Assembly: GCA_021613535.1 (NCBI GenBank)
Contig: CP075497.1
Span: 4,526,001 to 4,590,000, forward strand
DNA length: 64,000 nucleotides
Reading direction: 5' to 3'
Origin: Adineta vaga
Taxonomy: Eukaryota > Rotifera
Shown in pieces: positions 10,798-23,121 of this stretch. Both the position numbers and the translations under genes were made by a program. The stretch's first letter is position 1, and each line of letters starts with the position of its first letter. The notes under the pieces are model-generated. The model did not search any database. It was given only the letters and a program-made list of their open reading frames with translations, and was not told where the DNA came from.

Positions 10798-11106
10798 TTA
10801 TACTTTCTATCGTTTATTCGTCGTTTTCTTTCTCTCTCGCTTTCCCCCCTTTTTTCTCGTCTTTTAATGTTTCTTTGCGCAATAATCTAGTCATTATTAT
10901 CATTCATAGATTGTAGATGTTATTTGGGATGCATTGATATCTAGATATAAATAAACTATCAACAGGCACGCTTTGCTTCTATCAACAAAACTCGTTAAAA
11001 GTCGATGATTAAAACATCAGTAAAATCAAGAAAAAGACACGTAGATTATTGATGACCTTGGGCTCAATATCTTTTCTTTTTCCCTATACATTTGGAACAA
11101 TCTACA

Positions 11107-11160
11107 GAAGAAAAAGAAGAAGAAGAAGAAGAGGAAGACGAAAAAAAGAAAAGGGGAGAG
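11107..11160. repeat. GAA-rich purine microsatellite
   Basis: Imperfect AGA/GAA repeats on the plus strand, an ordinary simple-sequence tract. Confidence 0.
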
Positions 11161-11267
11161 AACAGTTGATGATGGCCAGTGCTATGTGCTGTTCAATGTT
11201 GACTTATGGCTCTGTGACCTCGTGCCGATGTTGAACATCGTCGAGGCAAATGTAAGCAGAAAGCGAG

Positions 11268-11333
11268 TGAGAGAGAGAGAGAGAAAAAAAATACACACCT
11301 TTCTTTCTTCATTTTCTCTCTCTCTCTCTCTCT
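11268..11333. repeat. Inverted GA/CT microsatellite pair
   Basis: GA repeats at about 11268-11284 and CT repeats at about 11315-11333 are mutually complementary with a ~30 bp loop, so a hairpin is possible. Confidence 0.
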
Positions 11334-11815
11334 TAACATATCGTCGAACCATCTACGTTTACTATTCTTACCACAACTAACACATATTTCATTTCTGTCT
11401 TTTTTTATATTTCAAATGATTTTAAAATGAACTAGTGAGCAACTAGATACAACACCGTCGAAAGTAACGTGTCGATTTATACATTCGTTAAAATTTTTAT
11501 CATCACACTCGCCTTCTTTTTCTCTCTATAACAGCTGATTTTATATGTATATGTACGTTTCGTATTCGATCACGAATGAAGATACTAATATAGAAGAAAG
11601 AGAAAATAAAATGTAAATATTTCGAATGCCATGCAGTTGAACAAATGTTGAAACATACGTCTCACACTTGATAAGTATTTTAAACATTTTCTTTTTTTTC
11701 TTCTTTTTCTTTTCTCATTGCTTGATTGTTCATAACTTAACATGTAAATTTCATTTGTCTCATTCAATTAACTAACGAAACCTTATGGTAACATTGGACG
11801 TTTTTTTGCTTTTAG

Positions 11816-13628
11816 ATGAGTACTACATATGATACTTCCGATTTTACTTATAAAGCTCGATTAGTTCTCTCCAATCTTGACTCAGTACGACATGATCATA
11901 ATCTTTTACTTTCATCAACTACTGATGAAGATAAACGTCAATGTCTTCAACAATCACTTGAATCAGTTGATTTAGGTATTGATGAAGGTTTGGTTATGTT
12001 ACAACTTGGTCATCATTTCGATGATCTTGATAGTGAAACACATAAATTAATGTTACAAGTGCAAAGGTTAACACAAGAAAATAATTGGCTACGTGATGAA
12101 CTTTCTCTTACAGAAAAACATTTACAAATGAGTACACACTTACGACAAGATTATGAACGAGATATTCATTTATTAAATGAATCATTAGCAACATCACCAT
12201 CGAATACTAATCATCTGAATATATCCAATTCGATTGACATTGAAAAAGAAATGCCTATTGAATCACGAGAACAAATACAAATCAATTCGAATTCGAATCT
12301 TGAATCGAAAAATCAGTCCGATATTCCACCACGTTTTCGTACATTACATAATCTTGTTATTCAATATGCTCAAGCTGGTCGATATGAAGTTGCTGTACCA
12401 TTATGTCGACAAGCACTTGAAGATCTAGAGAAAACTCATGGTCATATACATCCAGATGTTGCGACTATGCTCAATATTCTTGCTTTAGTTTATCGTGATC
12501 AAAATAAATTTAAAGAAGCATTACAATTATTAACTGAAGCCTTAACGATACGTGAACAAACACTTGGATTGGAACATCCAGCAGTTGCTGCCACATTAAA
12601 TAATTTAGCTGTACTCTATGGAAAAAAGAATCGATATAAAGAAGCAGGTAAAATAATGATTTATTTTCCATTGATATACAAAATTTTCACTCAATGTTTT
12701 GCCATTAGAACCATTATGTAAACGTGCATTAGAGATTCGAGAAAAAATCTTCGGTGTTAATCATCCAGATGTAGGTAAACAATTAAATAACTTAGCATTG
12801 TTATGTCTCAATCAAAATAAATATGATAAAGTCGAAGAATATTATAAACGTGCAATTGATATTTATACAAAATCTTACGGAAGAAATGATTCTAATGTAT
12901 TAAAAACTAAAAGTAATCTTGCATCTGCTTATTTACGCGAAGGAAAATATAGATTAGCTGTACAATTATATCAAGAAGTTTTATCTGGATTAAATGAACA
13001 ATGTCAAACTTCATCAATAAATCGTGACATGACATCAATCACTACAACATTAAAAAATCTCGGTATGATTTTAGTCATTTTATCATTGATTTTTTTATAA
13101 AAGTTTCATTTTTTAGGAGCACTTTGTCGTCGACAAGGTCTCAATGAACAAGCTGATTTACTTGATTCATGTACAGCTAAATATTCACAAAATTCTTCGG
13201 AAGCAATCAATAGTGCATTGAATATTCTACGAAAACTTCGATTCAATGATGAAATCAATGGTGAAGTAATACGACGTTCTCAACCAAATGTTCCACAAGA
13301 ATATGGTAAATTACGTCGGAGTGGTTCATTTCAAAAGTTACGTCAAAGTATTCGACGTGGTTCAGAAAAACTTGTCCAAAAACTTCGTGGAACTCCAACT
13401 CATCTTCCATCATTAAATTCTATGCAATTTCAAGAACAAAATAACTCAATCAAACGTGCATCATCAATGTCTGTTTTAAATCATAATTTTCCATCTTATC
13501 CATTACAACAACAACAAACCAATCGAACATTGAATAATCGATGTTCAATTGATCAACAACAACAACATAAACAACAATTCATTCCCCCATCACGAGGTCG
13601 ATTGACAAGTGCAGAAAATCTTCATTAA
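11816..13628 (+). CDS. KLC: Kinesin light chain
   Basis: Cargo-binding subunit of conventional kinesin-1. Three exons (11816-12647, 12709-13062, 13117-13628) encode 565 residues, the usual KLC length. Residues about 1-120 form the heptad coiled coil that binds the heavy chain. From [20 protein letters not shown] onward there are TPR units with the KLC-typical [20 protein letters not shown] and [19 protein letters not shown]; the fourth ([20 protein letters not shown]) and a fifth diverged unit lie in exon 2. Exon 3 carries [19 protein letters not shown], a conserved C-terminal KLC motif. It ends in a Gln-rich tail. No other start codon in frame precedes 11816. The symbol denotes the family; invertebrates generally have one gene. 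Confidence 0.
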
Positions 13629-13860
13629 TCTTTCGTTTGAATGAACGTTTACACTAGTCATACACATGAATGTGTCTCTCTTTCCTGTTACATTCCATTG
13701 ATAAACAAAAGAGGATTTTCTTTTCAGGGTGCTCAATTACAATTTTGTGAAACGAAAAAAAAACAAACGTTTTTAATTGTCATATATTGTTGTTGTTCAA
13801 AAAGGAAATTTTTTTTAAGCGCGTGTTTATATTTTATTTAAGTTTTTTTTTATTCATTTA

Positions 13861-15319
13861 ATGGCACATCTAAAACGATTTAATTCGACAAATCGTCGTT
13901 GTACAACATTATTTCTTGATAAATTTGCATTTCGAGATCAAGTATAAATATGTCTGAAAAAAAAACTTTTTTAATCTCTTTTTTGTCTTTTTGATTGTAT
14001 AGTATGGATTTATTAAAGATCCTCGACACGAAACAGTCGATGAATTTACATCGATTAATGCTATTTCATCAGCTGACAATGAAAAAAGTAGAGAGAGAAT
14101 AAAAAAAGAATTCATAACAAATGAATAGTTGTGTTTTATAGCTGATATTGAATTGGATAAGATGAATACGGAAATAAGTGAGATGTTACGTGGTTTAGAA
14201 TTACGAAAGCGTTCATATTATGTTAATATGCCGAATCTTATCTATGTTATTGGTATGATAAATTATTCGAGTAATTGTGAATCAAAATGATTAATGAGTA
14301 TCATCATAGGTGGTTATCTATTCGATCCATTTCGAAAAGAACGTCGACCACCCGATAATGATTGGAGATGGGATATTGAAGAAAAAAAGTTAGAAAAAAT
14401 ACCACCGATACCAGGTTATGGTCGAATTAATTTTGGAATTGCAGCTAATAATGGTAAAGCAATAGTTTTAGTATTGACATTTTTGATTGTAGATACGTTA
14501 TTAGGAAAAGTCGTTGTTATTGGAGGAAATACAATATTAAATAAGTATATTATTTCTTAATATAAATTTATTGAGCATATTGAAGATATGTAGACCAACC
14601 GATACTTGTTATGTCTATGAACAAAATGATGAACAATGGCAAATGTTACCATCTTTACCAAATCCATTATGTGGTAAGAAATCTTCATCTATATGAATAA
14701 TTCATTTTGACTTCTAGGTTCTGCTGTGACACTTGATGAAAAAGATTCTTTGTATGTTTTTGGTGGTTATGATTTACTTTCTGGTAATGTTCAATTTCGT
14801 AATGATTTTTTACAACTTGAAGATTTAACATCCAAAAAGTCTAAAAATCAATTTAATTCTTTTTTTCTTCGTATAAAATCGATTTGATCTGTTTCATTCA
14901 GATGGACAAAATTAAAGAATACATTCAATATGGAAAATAAATCTCAAACAGTTCTACCACGAGCACGTGCATTACTTTTAGCTTGTGGAGATGATATTGT
15001 TTCACCTGATGGTGGTCTATTTGCTTGTGGTGGTTATCATAAATCACCTACAGGTGAATTAATTCCTGTCCCAGAAATCATATGTTATGATAAATCAACA
15101 AAAGATTGGATTTTTCTATCGAGTATTCCAAATCTTAAGAAATTGAATATTTTCTCTGTTGACAATAATATATTGATTATTTCGGATAAAATTAAAACTG
15201 AAGAAGATGATGAGCTCATTCCAATATCGAAGTATGATTTTATGAATCGAAAATGGTTAATGATAGATCAAAAAGAAATTGAAGAATCTCCAATTGAAAA
15301 AACAGAAACAGATCAATGA
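13861..15319 (+). CDS. Kelch-repeat protein
   Basis: Eight exons (13861-13941, 14003-14087, 14142-14252, 14310-14453, 14493-14544, 14594-14673, 14718-14838, 14902-15319) encode 363 residues. Kelch beta-propeller blades are visible: LIYVIGGYLFDPFR, GKVVVIGGNTI followed by TCYVYEQNDEQWQMLPSLP, DSLYVFGGYDLLSG, and GLFACGGYHKSPTGE followed by YDKSTKDWIFLSSIP. Each has the diglycine and spaced Tyr/Trp. There is no BTB, F-box or signal peptide, so it is a propeller-only protein, presumably a protein-interaction scaffold. The intron at 14454-14492 is only 39 bp. The N-terminal 80 residues match nothing I recognise. It lies 232 bp after the kinesin light chain gene, same strand. Confidence 0.
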
Positions 15320-15457
15320 CATTTGTATTTTTTTAAACTTTTCAAAATAGTAAAGAACTGTACACTAGATCATTCCTAGTTGTATTAATGAAAAGAAAAT
15401 ACGGTTCATGTAGACACTAAAACGAAGAAGAAAAAAAAATGAGACGCAAACTAATTT

Positions 15458-18181
15458 CTATGTTGCATTATGAAGTAATCCATCGAGAACACGAAGACCA
15501 TTTTGAGTAATGGTACCCATCGTTTGATTATAACCACCAAAATTATCTCGTGCTATCATTGATGATGTCGTGTTCGATTGATTAGCATATGTTGGACGAC
15601 GTGATGGTTGTTGATGGCTATATGTCGATCCAAAAACCGATGGTGATGCACCTATATTGGATTGGGGTATAGCCGATGCTGATTGTAAACGAGATTTGGG
15701 ACGAATATCAGCTGCTGAATTTGGTCGAAGACTTGATATCTATTTCAAAAACATAGAGAAAATATTTCTTTTATGAAAAGGAAATATATGAGTGCTAATT
15801 ATTAAATTACAAATTTTTGATTAACTCTTGCTTGTGCGCCAGTACTTTTTTCACTTGGACCAGAACGTTCATCATTGAATACAACTGTTGGACGACGAAT
15901 ATAATAATTATGAGAACCATTTTGTGATTGTTTAGGAGGTGTAGGTGTCGGAGCAGAACCTGAACGGAAAGCTCGATTAGCTATTGATGATCTTTCTCGA
16001 GAAATCGGTCCATTATTTGTTCTCTACAGAAAAGAAGAAAAATAATCAAATAAAAATGATTAGATATAGTTTTATTAGTACTTGATATGCAGTAGAAGTG
16101 GAAGGTACATTTCGTTGTTTTGCACTTATAACTCTAGGTTGTGCTAGATTTGATTGAGAACCATTATAACTATTTGATCGTGCAAGAAGTCCCGGATAAG
16201 ATGTGTTTGATTTGGAATATTCTTGTTGGCCATTTGTAAAAGTATTATTATCCGTTGTATCTTGTTTATATAACTGTCGAGTTTTATTATTCTCATTGGT
16301 ATTTGATTGAGGATGATTTGAATACGTTCCTCGTGTAGGAGCATCTTGTTTAGCTGGTGGTGGTGGCGGTGGTTGTTTATAAGTATCGTATTCAGTTTGA
16401 TCAATATAAGCACTAGCACCATAACGTTGTGGTGGATCCGTTGACGGATCACGTGATTTGGGTTGTTGAATATCTGTGGTAATAGTATTCGATGGTATTT
16501 TAGCTGAAACTTCTCGTAATCGGATGAACTAGAGTTTTAAGAAAATAGTATATTTAAATCTTTTGTTGAATAATAAATTACTTCATATAATTTTTTTCGA
16601 TATTCATCAACAGTTAATTGTATATCATCACTTAGTTGTGGAACAACATCATAACCTTTGGTAATTTCTTCTTTTGGATTATGAAATCTAAAAATTTATC
16701 ATATAAATTATGTTAACAGAAAGAAAATCAAACATACGAAGCAACATAACTATGTCGAAGACCTTCTTCTGCTGTAATTCTTTTATCCGGATTGAACTGA
16801 AGAAGACGACGAAGTAAATCAAGAGATTCATCTGTGATATTTGGAATTAAATTATCAAACGATTTCTTTGGTCTAAAATTGATCAATTATTTAATAATAG
16901 AGATGGTATTAGGCTAATAATTTACCCAGATCCAGCACGTTCTAAAACACTAGGACCGTACTGTGATGGAATACAAGCAATATCCGATTGGCTTGGTGTT
17001 GGAATATGTTGGAGAATACGCTCTAACTGATTGAATGTTGATGTGCCTTGAAATAATGGTTTTCCAAGTAACATTTCACCAAAGATACAACCTGAAAATA
17101 ATTTAATATAGATTTCTTCTATCTGATAAAAAGTCACAGCAGCGATTATAAAGACATTTAAAATATCGTTTCATCTATAAACTCCTCTTTAATATAAAAA
17201 ACTTCTCTACTCACCAATCGACCACATATCGACACCTTTCGTATATCTAAATATCAATCAATTTAATATATGCGAAAGAAAAATACATTTTACTATTACT
17301 TCGATGAAGCGAGAAGAATCTCTGGTGCACGATACCATCGTGTTGCTAAACGAAATAAACAAAAATATTTCTTACAAAATCTGATTTCTTATCAACTGAC
17401 CAACATATTCTGTCATAGCCGGATGTTGAACATCCTCATAAACATGATTTAAAGATCTTGCTAAGCCAAAATCACAAATTTTTACTCGACATTGTTGGTT
17501 CACTAAAACATTTGATGGCTACATTAGAGAGAAAAAAAACAGATATTATCAAATCTTATTCTTCGAACAAATCCTTTTTTTTACTTTCATATCTCGATGA
17601 ATAACATTTGCTGAATGAAGATATTTCATTGCTTTAAGTAATTGATATATCACATAACGTTTATGTGTATCTTTAAGAATATTTCCTTTTCGTATAACAT
17701 TATGAAGATCCGCCTCTAAATAATCGATACCAATGAAGAAAAGTCGGTATAACTGTTTTCTCTTCTTACCCATAAATTCAAAAACAAGATAAATATCTCG
17801 ATCATTATCTGCACGTAAAACATTATGTAATCGAATGACATTTGGATGTTCACCAAATTCCCGGAGAAAAACGATTTCACGATATGTTCTCTAGAAGAAA
17901 CGTATTCCAATGTATATATATATATATATATTGCTATCTAATATTCATCTTACTTGTGCATCGGTTTGATTTCGAAATGCATCGAATATTTTTTTTAATG
18001 CCACTACTTCTTTACTTCGTTTATCTGTTGCTTTCCATACAATTCCATAAGCTCCTTTTCCAAGTCGTTTTTGAATCTCATAATATCTTAATATATGTGT
18101 ATCAACTCCTAAAAATAAGTCAAACATCGTCAATAGAAATCTCGATTGATATAAACGAATTTCATGCGTACCTTCCGTCAT
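15458..18181 (-). CDS. MAPK15: Mitogen-activated protein kinase 15 (ERK7/ERK8)
   Basis: Atypical MAP kinase that autoactivates; in animals it acts at centrioles and cilia and in autophagy. Thirteen coding exons sum to 653 residues; the first (18172-18181) is only 10 nt. Kinase features in order: [11 protein letters not shown] glycine loop, VALKKIF lysine, VIHRDMKPSNVLV catalytic loop, [12 protein letters not shown] activation motif within [17 protein letters not shown], and [14 protein letters not shown]. The domain ends near residue 310. Then comes a long disordered tail rich in Ser, Asn and Pro with a six-proline run, as in ERK7 proteins. Exons, 3' to 5': 15458-15739, 15811-16023, 16082-16528, 16582-16687, 16738-16872, 16926-17091, 17215-17246, 17300-17345, 17401-17518, 17585-17715, 17770-17890, 17954-18108, 18172-18181. 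Confidence 0.
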
Positions 18182-18689
18182 ATTTTCATGCAAAGTTTTC
18201 TGTGATTTATTTATTTAAAATATTAATTCAAACATTTAAGTTTTGCTCTGAAAATTATTACTAAAATATGTTATTTTGCAGTCGAGAACAACCATAAGAA
18301 ATGGTAACTGATAATCAACTACATGACAACACCCTCGAGTTTGTATATGTAAGAATAGGTAATAAGCAGAGGTCACTATACGACGAGTTTACATTATATT
18401 TTCTTTAAGAAAAAATTAGATGTTTTAGTAATCATATTGATATACTTTTAAAAGTTCAAAGATAAACGATTTCTCTGTCCATAAATCAGCTGATAAGAGA
18501 AAAAAAACGAATATATAAATCATTCTTCACAATATACACGTATATGTATATAAATACTTTTTCTTTCTGTTGTTCGCGTCTTTTTTTCTTTTTCCAAGTC
18601 AAACGGAGAAAAAAACGAACAACTTGTCTATGAATCAATAAAGGTTATAAACAATCATATATATTTGTTGAAATATTTCCTATCTAGAT
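18182..18689. other. Divergent promoter region between MAPK15 and the KCNQ gene
   Basis: 508 bp between the two divergently oriented starts, AT-rich with oligo-T tracts. No gene or defined motif seen. Confidence 0.
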
Positions 18690-20606
18690 ATGAGTACTCG
18701 ACGTAAAAGTACCATCTCTCATGGTCTTAATCATGTACGTGCATCTGTGGTTTCACTTTATTCAGCATTAGATCCACATGATGACGAACATCATCATCAT
18801 AATCGATTTACTCGATGGTTTTCAAGAAATTGTATTAAAAAAATTGATGTATATCACGTTTTGGAAAGACAAGAAGGTAAACGAACGCTCGTTTATCATT
18901 TAATCGTTTTTGCTTTAACATTAATTTCACTTGTATTTGGTTCAATATCAACAATACGAGAATGGCGACCAACATTAGATGCGCCATTATATTATGGTGA
19001 ATTAGTTTTATGTATATTCTTTGCTTTTGAATTATTATTACGTATTTGGTCAGCTGGCTATCTAACAGAATATCGAACATGGCTTGGTCGATTAAAATTT
19101 ATCACTCGACCAGTTATTGTCCTTGACACATTAACATTATTTGGTTTTACAATAACATTAGCTACAGGAATGAGAACAAGAGAATTTCCACCATTAACAT
19201 TAAAATTTCTTCCACCGTTACAAATGATTCGATTTTTACGTGTTGATCGACAATTATCATCATGGAAAATTTTAAAAGGAACCATTATTACACATCGCCA
19301 AGAACTTACAGTTACATTAGTTATTGCATTTATGTTTCTTATTACTGGTTCTTATCTCGTTTATATCGCTGAAACACCGATTGATCCAAATCTAAATAAA
19401 GGACCATTTCGATCATATGCTGATACAATGTGGTTTTCAATTATTACGGTAATATGTCTTTTACAATGAATCTGAGGTGTACATAAAAAACATTTGATAT
19501 CATTCTTATTCGATAGAAACAGGTGTTGATACATGATTGTTTTTTTTATGATCGAATATATTTGAAAGATAAAAGCATTTACATATTGTTTTGTTGATAG
19601 AAAATATAGAATAATAATGAGAATAAAAATAACAATGCATGTCTTGTCTATAAATTTTGATTTTAATTGTTTATACGAGATCCAAATATTAAACAATGTG
19701 AAGAGGAATTTTTTCGTTAGTGAAATATGTAGAAAATTGTATATTATCCATAGATGACAACTATTGGTTTTGGTGATCTTTATCCGACAACTTACATTGC
19801 TAAAATGATAACAACAACAATTTGTTTTCTCGGGGTTGCATTTTGGTGTTTACCAGCTGGTATTATCGGTAGTGTATGTATACATTCTCTTTTTCTTGGG
19901 ATAGTTTGTTTTTTTTAATATCGAACGCATTTTTCAGGGTCTAGCAATCAAAGTTCAAGAGAAAAAACGTGATGAAGCATTAAGTCGTCTTGTACCAGCC
20001 GCTGCTAGTGTCATACGTAATTGGTGGCGTTTACGATGTGCATATCAAGGTGATCGTTATGTTTCAACATGGCGTATTTATACATTAATTCAACGTCGTG
20101 TCAATGCTCTTTCGCCGTCGAAACAAAAGTCTGAATCTGCACCTTCCAGTAGTTCATCACCAGTAGGTAGAAACAATCCTATTCGATTTAATTTTACAAA
20201 TTCAACAAATCCAACTCCGAAATTAAATCATATTCGACGTAAATCGATTATGGAGATGCACGATCTACCAGAACGTTATATAACTGCAATAAAAATCATT
20301 CGAATATTGAAATATTCAGTTGCTTGTAAGAAATTTCAAGAAGCGAAACGGCCAATTGACATCAAAGATGTTGTCAAACAAAATACTCAAATGAATAATC
20401 GTCTATCAATGATGTTGAATGATGTTCAACGTCGTTTAGATTTTGCATTAGGAACAACAAAACCAGCATCGTATTTATCCGATGAACAAAAACGACAATT
20501 GAGTTTAAGTGCTCGTATTGAAAAAGTTGAAAAAATAGCAAATCAATTCGAAACAAAATTAAATTACTTAGAACAATTAGCATTAACATTAGTAGAAAAT
20601 ACATGA
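18690..20606 (+). CDS. KCNQ (Kv7)-type voltage-gated potassium channel subunit
   Basis: Plasma-membrane K+ channel subunit of the PIP2- and calmodulin-regulated Kv7 family. Three exons (18690-19448, 19754-19873, 19938-20606) give 515 residues. It has S1-S6 and a pore with TTIGFGD as selectivity filter (GFG instead of the usual GYG). S6 contains LPAGIIGSGLAIKVQEKKR, a Kv7 signature. The C terminus has helix A with an IQ-like segment (about VIRNWWRLRCAY) and helix B (ERYITAIKIIRILKY then DIKDVVKQ), followed by a short terminal coiled coil, as in KCNQ. The linker HRQELTVTLVIAF is closest to KCNQ1. S4 is odd: the position of the second gating arginine is occupied by proline (FLPPLQMIRFLRVDRQ). 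A 305 bp intron splits the pore after SIIT. AATAAA lies near 20655. Confidence 0.
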
Positions 20607-20670
20607 GAGAAGCAAAAGAAGCGTTTATCTTGTTTTTGTATATAATTGATTTGAAAATAAATTTTCTATT

Positions 20671-21157
20671 CTAACCTGCTGAATGAGGTCGTATAATATT
20701 TGTATGTACAGGTGGTTTATTCTTAACAATTGATGAACATGTTTGAACTGTATTGGAAATTGGTTGTTCCCAATCTGTATTGAAAAAATCCGGTGTAGAA
20801 AGTTGTACTAATGAAACTTCTGATTTCTTTTGTTCACGTAGATACGATGGTATCAATTGTCTATATTTATCATATTGAATTCTATTCAGTTGTTCAATAA
20901 GTGTTGAACGTGTACGTTCAAGATGATGTTGTTCTTTACGAAGAATATTTAAACGAATATTTTTTTCTCGTTCATAATATTTTAATCGAATATCAAGAAG
21001 ACGATCTTCACGTTTATTCTTTGCACGTACGTCATCACCTAATTCACTATAACGTTGATGAAATAATTCATTATTAACATTCTAGAAAACGACCAAAGAT
21101 TCCTTGTTTACAAATCAAAATCCTGATAATTACCGGTTTTGTTCGAGTCATTGCCAT
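20671..21157 (-). CDS. Small basic coiled-coil protein, unknown
   Basis: Two exons (20671-21081 and 21134-21157) encode 144 residues. The central half is a highly charged helix (RAKNKREDRLLDIRLKYYER, then RKEQHHLERTRSTLIEQLN), predicted coiled coil. The C terminus is less structured and ends RPHSAG, an ending reminiscent of axonemal accessory proteins, but I recognise no family. It is convergent with the KCNQ gene, whose stop lies 64 bp away, and divergent from the EF-hand gene. Confidence 0.
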
Positions 21158-21815
21158 AAAAATATCTTACTTTGAAGAAAAAGATTTTCTTTCTTACGAA
21201 TTTGTTTAATATTCATTCACAAAATGTAAAAAATGAAAGGAATCGAAATTAGTTTCTGTTTCTCATTCAACTTAACGAACTACGTTTGGTGTACGTTATC
21301 ACTTACTGTCAATCAATTTGGTAATATGAGAGAAGACTCAAACTAGTTTTTTTTTTCTTTTCTACTTCATAACAAGTCGAGTAGACACAACGAATCATAA
21401 ATAATGTAAAGACATGCAACATTTTAATCTTTTTTGATTTCAATATCGAACAATTAATAATGGGAGTAGAGTTTATCGAGTTGGGTGATTTGAACATGTA
21501 TTTCTTTTTATAAATGTGTTAATCTCATGAGAATAGTTACTCAATTTAGAAAGCAAATGTTGTATTAAAAGAAACAAGATCAATATTTTGACACCTTTAA
21601 AGATTGTTTACGAATAATTGCATCTGATAATTTTTAGTTAAATTATTTTCTCTAGTTCTACTAGTCATCAATTAATTTTATGTTTATGCTAGATGTAACC
21701 CGATTGGTCGATAGAATTGCCTACGTTACCACGAGAGAAAAACAAATAAAGAAAAATAATCGTTCACACTTTTTTTTAGTAAAAGACGCTCATTAAAACT
21801 GCCAGAAGAGAAAAA
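21158..21815. other. Divergent intergenic region
   Basis: 658 bp between the coiled-coil gene (minus) and the EF-hand gene (plus). AT-rich, with no gene seen. It presumably holds both promoters. Confidence 0.
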
Positions 21816-22676
21816 ATGAAACGATCTAAAAAAAGCAAAACTGTATCCAGTGATTCTGCAAGTAAAACCAAATCTCATCTTCGTCTTGATTGGGTACCAC
21901 CACCACCTGCACTGGGAACTCAAGTAATTTATATCCGAGCTTTTAGTCATTTAAAATAATAACTTTTTGATTAAAGTTATTAGCTTCTTTAGAAAATAAT
22001 CCATTGGATGAAAGAAGCGTTGCTGGTGTTCGTCTTTCACGTGCTGTTTATAAACATTATACAGCTCAAGAGATTCGTGATCTTAAAGAAGTTTTCGATT
22101 TCTTCGATCATAAACGTCGCGGGTACGATATAGTTTATTCCTTTGGATCGATCATATAACTCCTTTTCGTCTATTGTTTTAGCAATTTAAAACCAAAAGA
22201 TATTGTCTACGTAATGAGAACATTAGGTGTGAATATTAATCTTGAACAATGTACAATTTATGTAGAAAAAGAAAGTCAAGATAAAACGTAAGATATTAAG
22301 ATTAGAAGATAATGAAATGAAGCATAATGTTACTTTAGAACATTGAACTTTGGAGAGTTTCTTCATTATCTTGCACATTATCAAGATGGAGAACAAGATG
22401 ATTATGATGAATTAAATTTAGCTTTTCAATTATTTGATACAGGCAAGAATTTTTTCATGTTGTACTGACCAGATCGCAATGTTATTTTATATTGTAGATG
22501 GTCGAAAATATCTTGATTTAGCGACACTTCGAAAGATTAATCAACAGACAGGTTTAAATTTAAGTGAACTTGAATTACAAGCAATGCTTGAAGCAGCAGA
22601 TCGAAATGGTGATGCTCGTATTGATCTTCAGGAATTTATTCGAATGATGAGACAAACAAATTTATTTTCACGATAA
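21816..22676 (+). CDS. Centrin/caltractin-like EF-hand protein
   Basis: Calcium-binding protein of the centrin/calmodulin superfamily, likely centriolar or ciliary. Five exons (21816-21923, 21977-22122, 22183-22287, 22339-22442, 22498-22676) give 213 residues. After a basic N-terminal tail of about 60 residues, EF1 is IRDLKEVFDFFDHKRRGNL (loop poor in acidic residues), EF2 is degenerate, EF3 starts LAFQLFDTDGRKYLD, and EF4 contains DRNGDARIDLQEF, the only loop with a full set of ligands. Spacing and the motif LRKINQQTGLNLSELELQAM fit centrin better than calmodulin. The fourth intron (22443-22497) uses a GC donor (ACAG|GCAAGA) and the usual AG. It could be a divergent centrin paralogue or an axonemal EF-hand protein. 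Confidence 0.
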
Positions 22677-23121
22677 GAATATCAGTTTTTCTATTTAATC
22701 TAACATACCAATAAAAATAGTTTACTATTTATCTATTTTTATCTACCTGAATACGTTGATTTATGTCGCGTAAAAGTAGGTAAGTACTTAACATAATCGT
22801 CTATTAAACTGTTAATGAAATCATGCGGAAACTATTTTGATAAGTCTCGTCTTAATTCTCATGCTGATTGCTACTACACATCATCACGCTATTATCTCTT
22901 CATGATGAACTTTTTCAAAATCTTATATATCGACTAGAAAAAACATTGACATAGGTCAAGTACATTGTTCATAATAGCATACAAGATGAACTTCAATCTC
23001 TTTCAATGATCCTTGTTTTATATCATCGAAAGATTGACATTGCATTCGATTTCATTTTATTTCAATACTAAACAAGAGAGAAAGAGAGAGAGAGAGCGAG
23101 CGAAAAACGAAACTATTTTGT
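22677..23121. other. Convergent intergenic region
   Basis: 445 bp between the EF-hand gene and the GPCR gene. AATAAA at about 22711 may be the polyadenylation signal of the former. A GA-rich tract lies at 23074-23103. No gene seen. Confidence 0.

Larger units (their letters stand above)
10798..11815. other. Intergenic region with simple repeats
   Basis: No gene seen. Contains a GAA-rich purine tract (about 11107-11160) and a GA run facing a CT run (11268-11333). The right end holds the kinesin light chain promoter and 5' UTR; TTTTTTTGCTTTTAG directly before the ATG could be a splice acceptor of a 5' UTR intron. Confidence 0.

Noticed and set aside
18190-18260. Upstream extension of the MAPK15 start
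   Set aside because: No in-frame ATG; the open frame there depends on a TTG codon.
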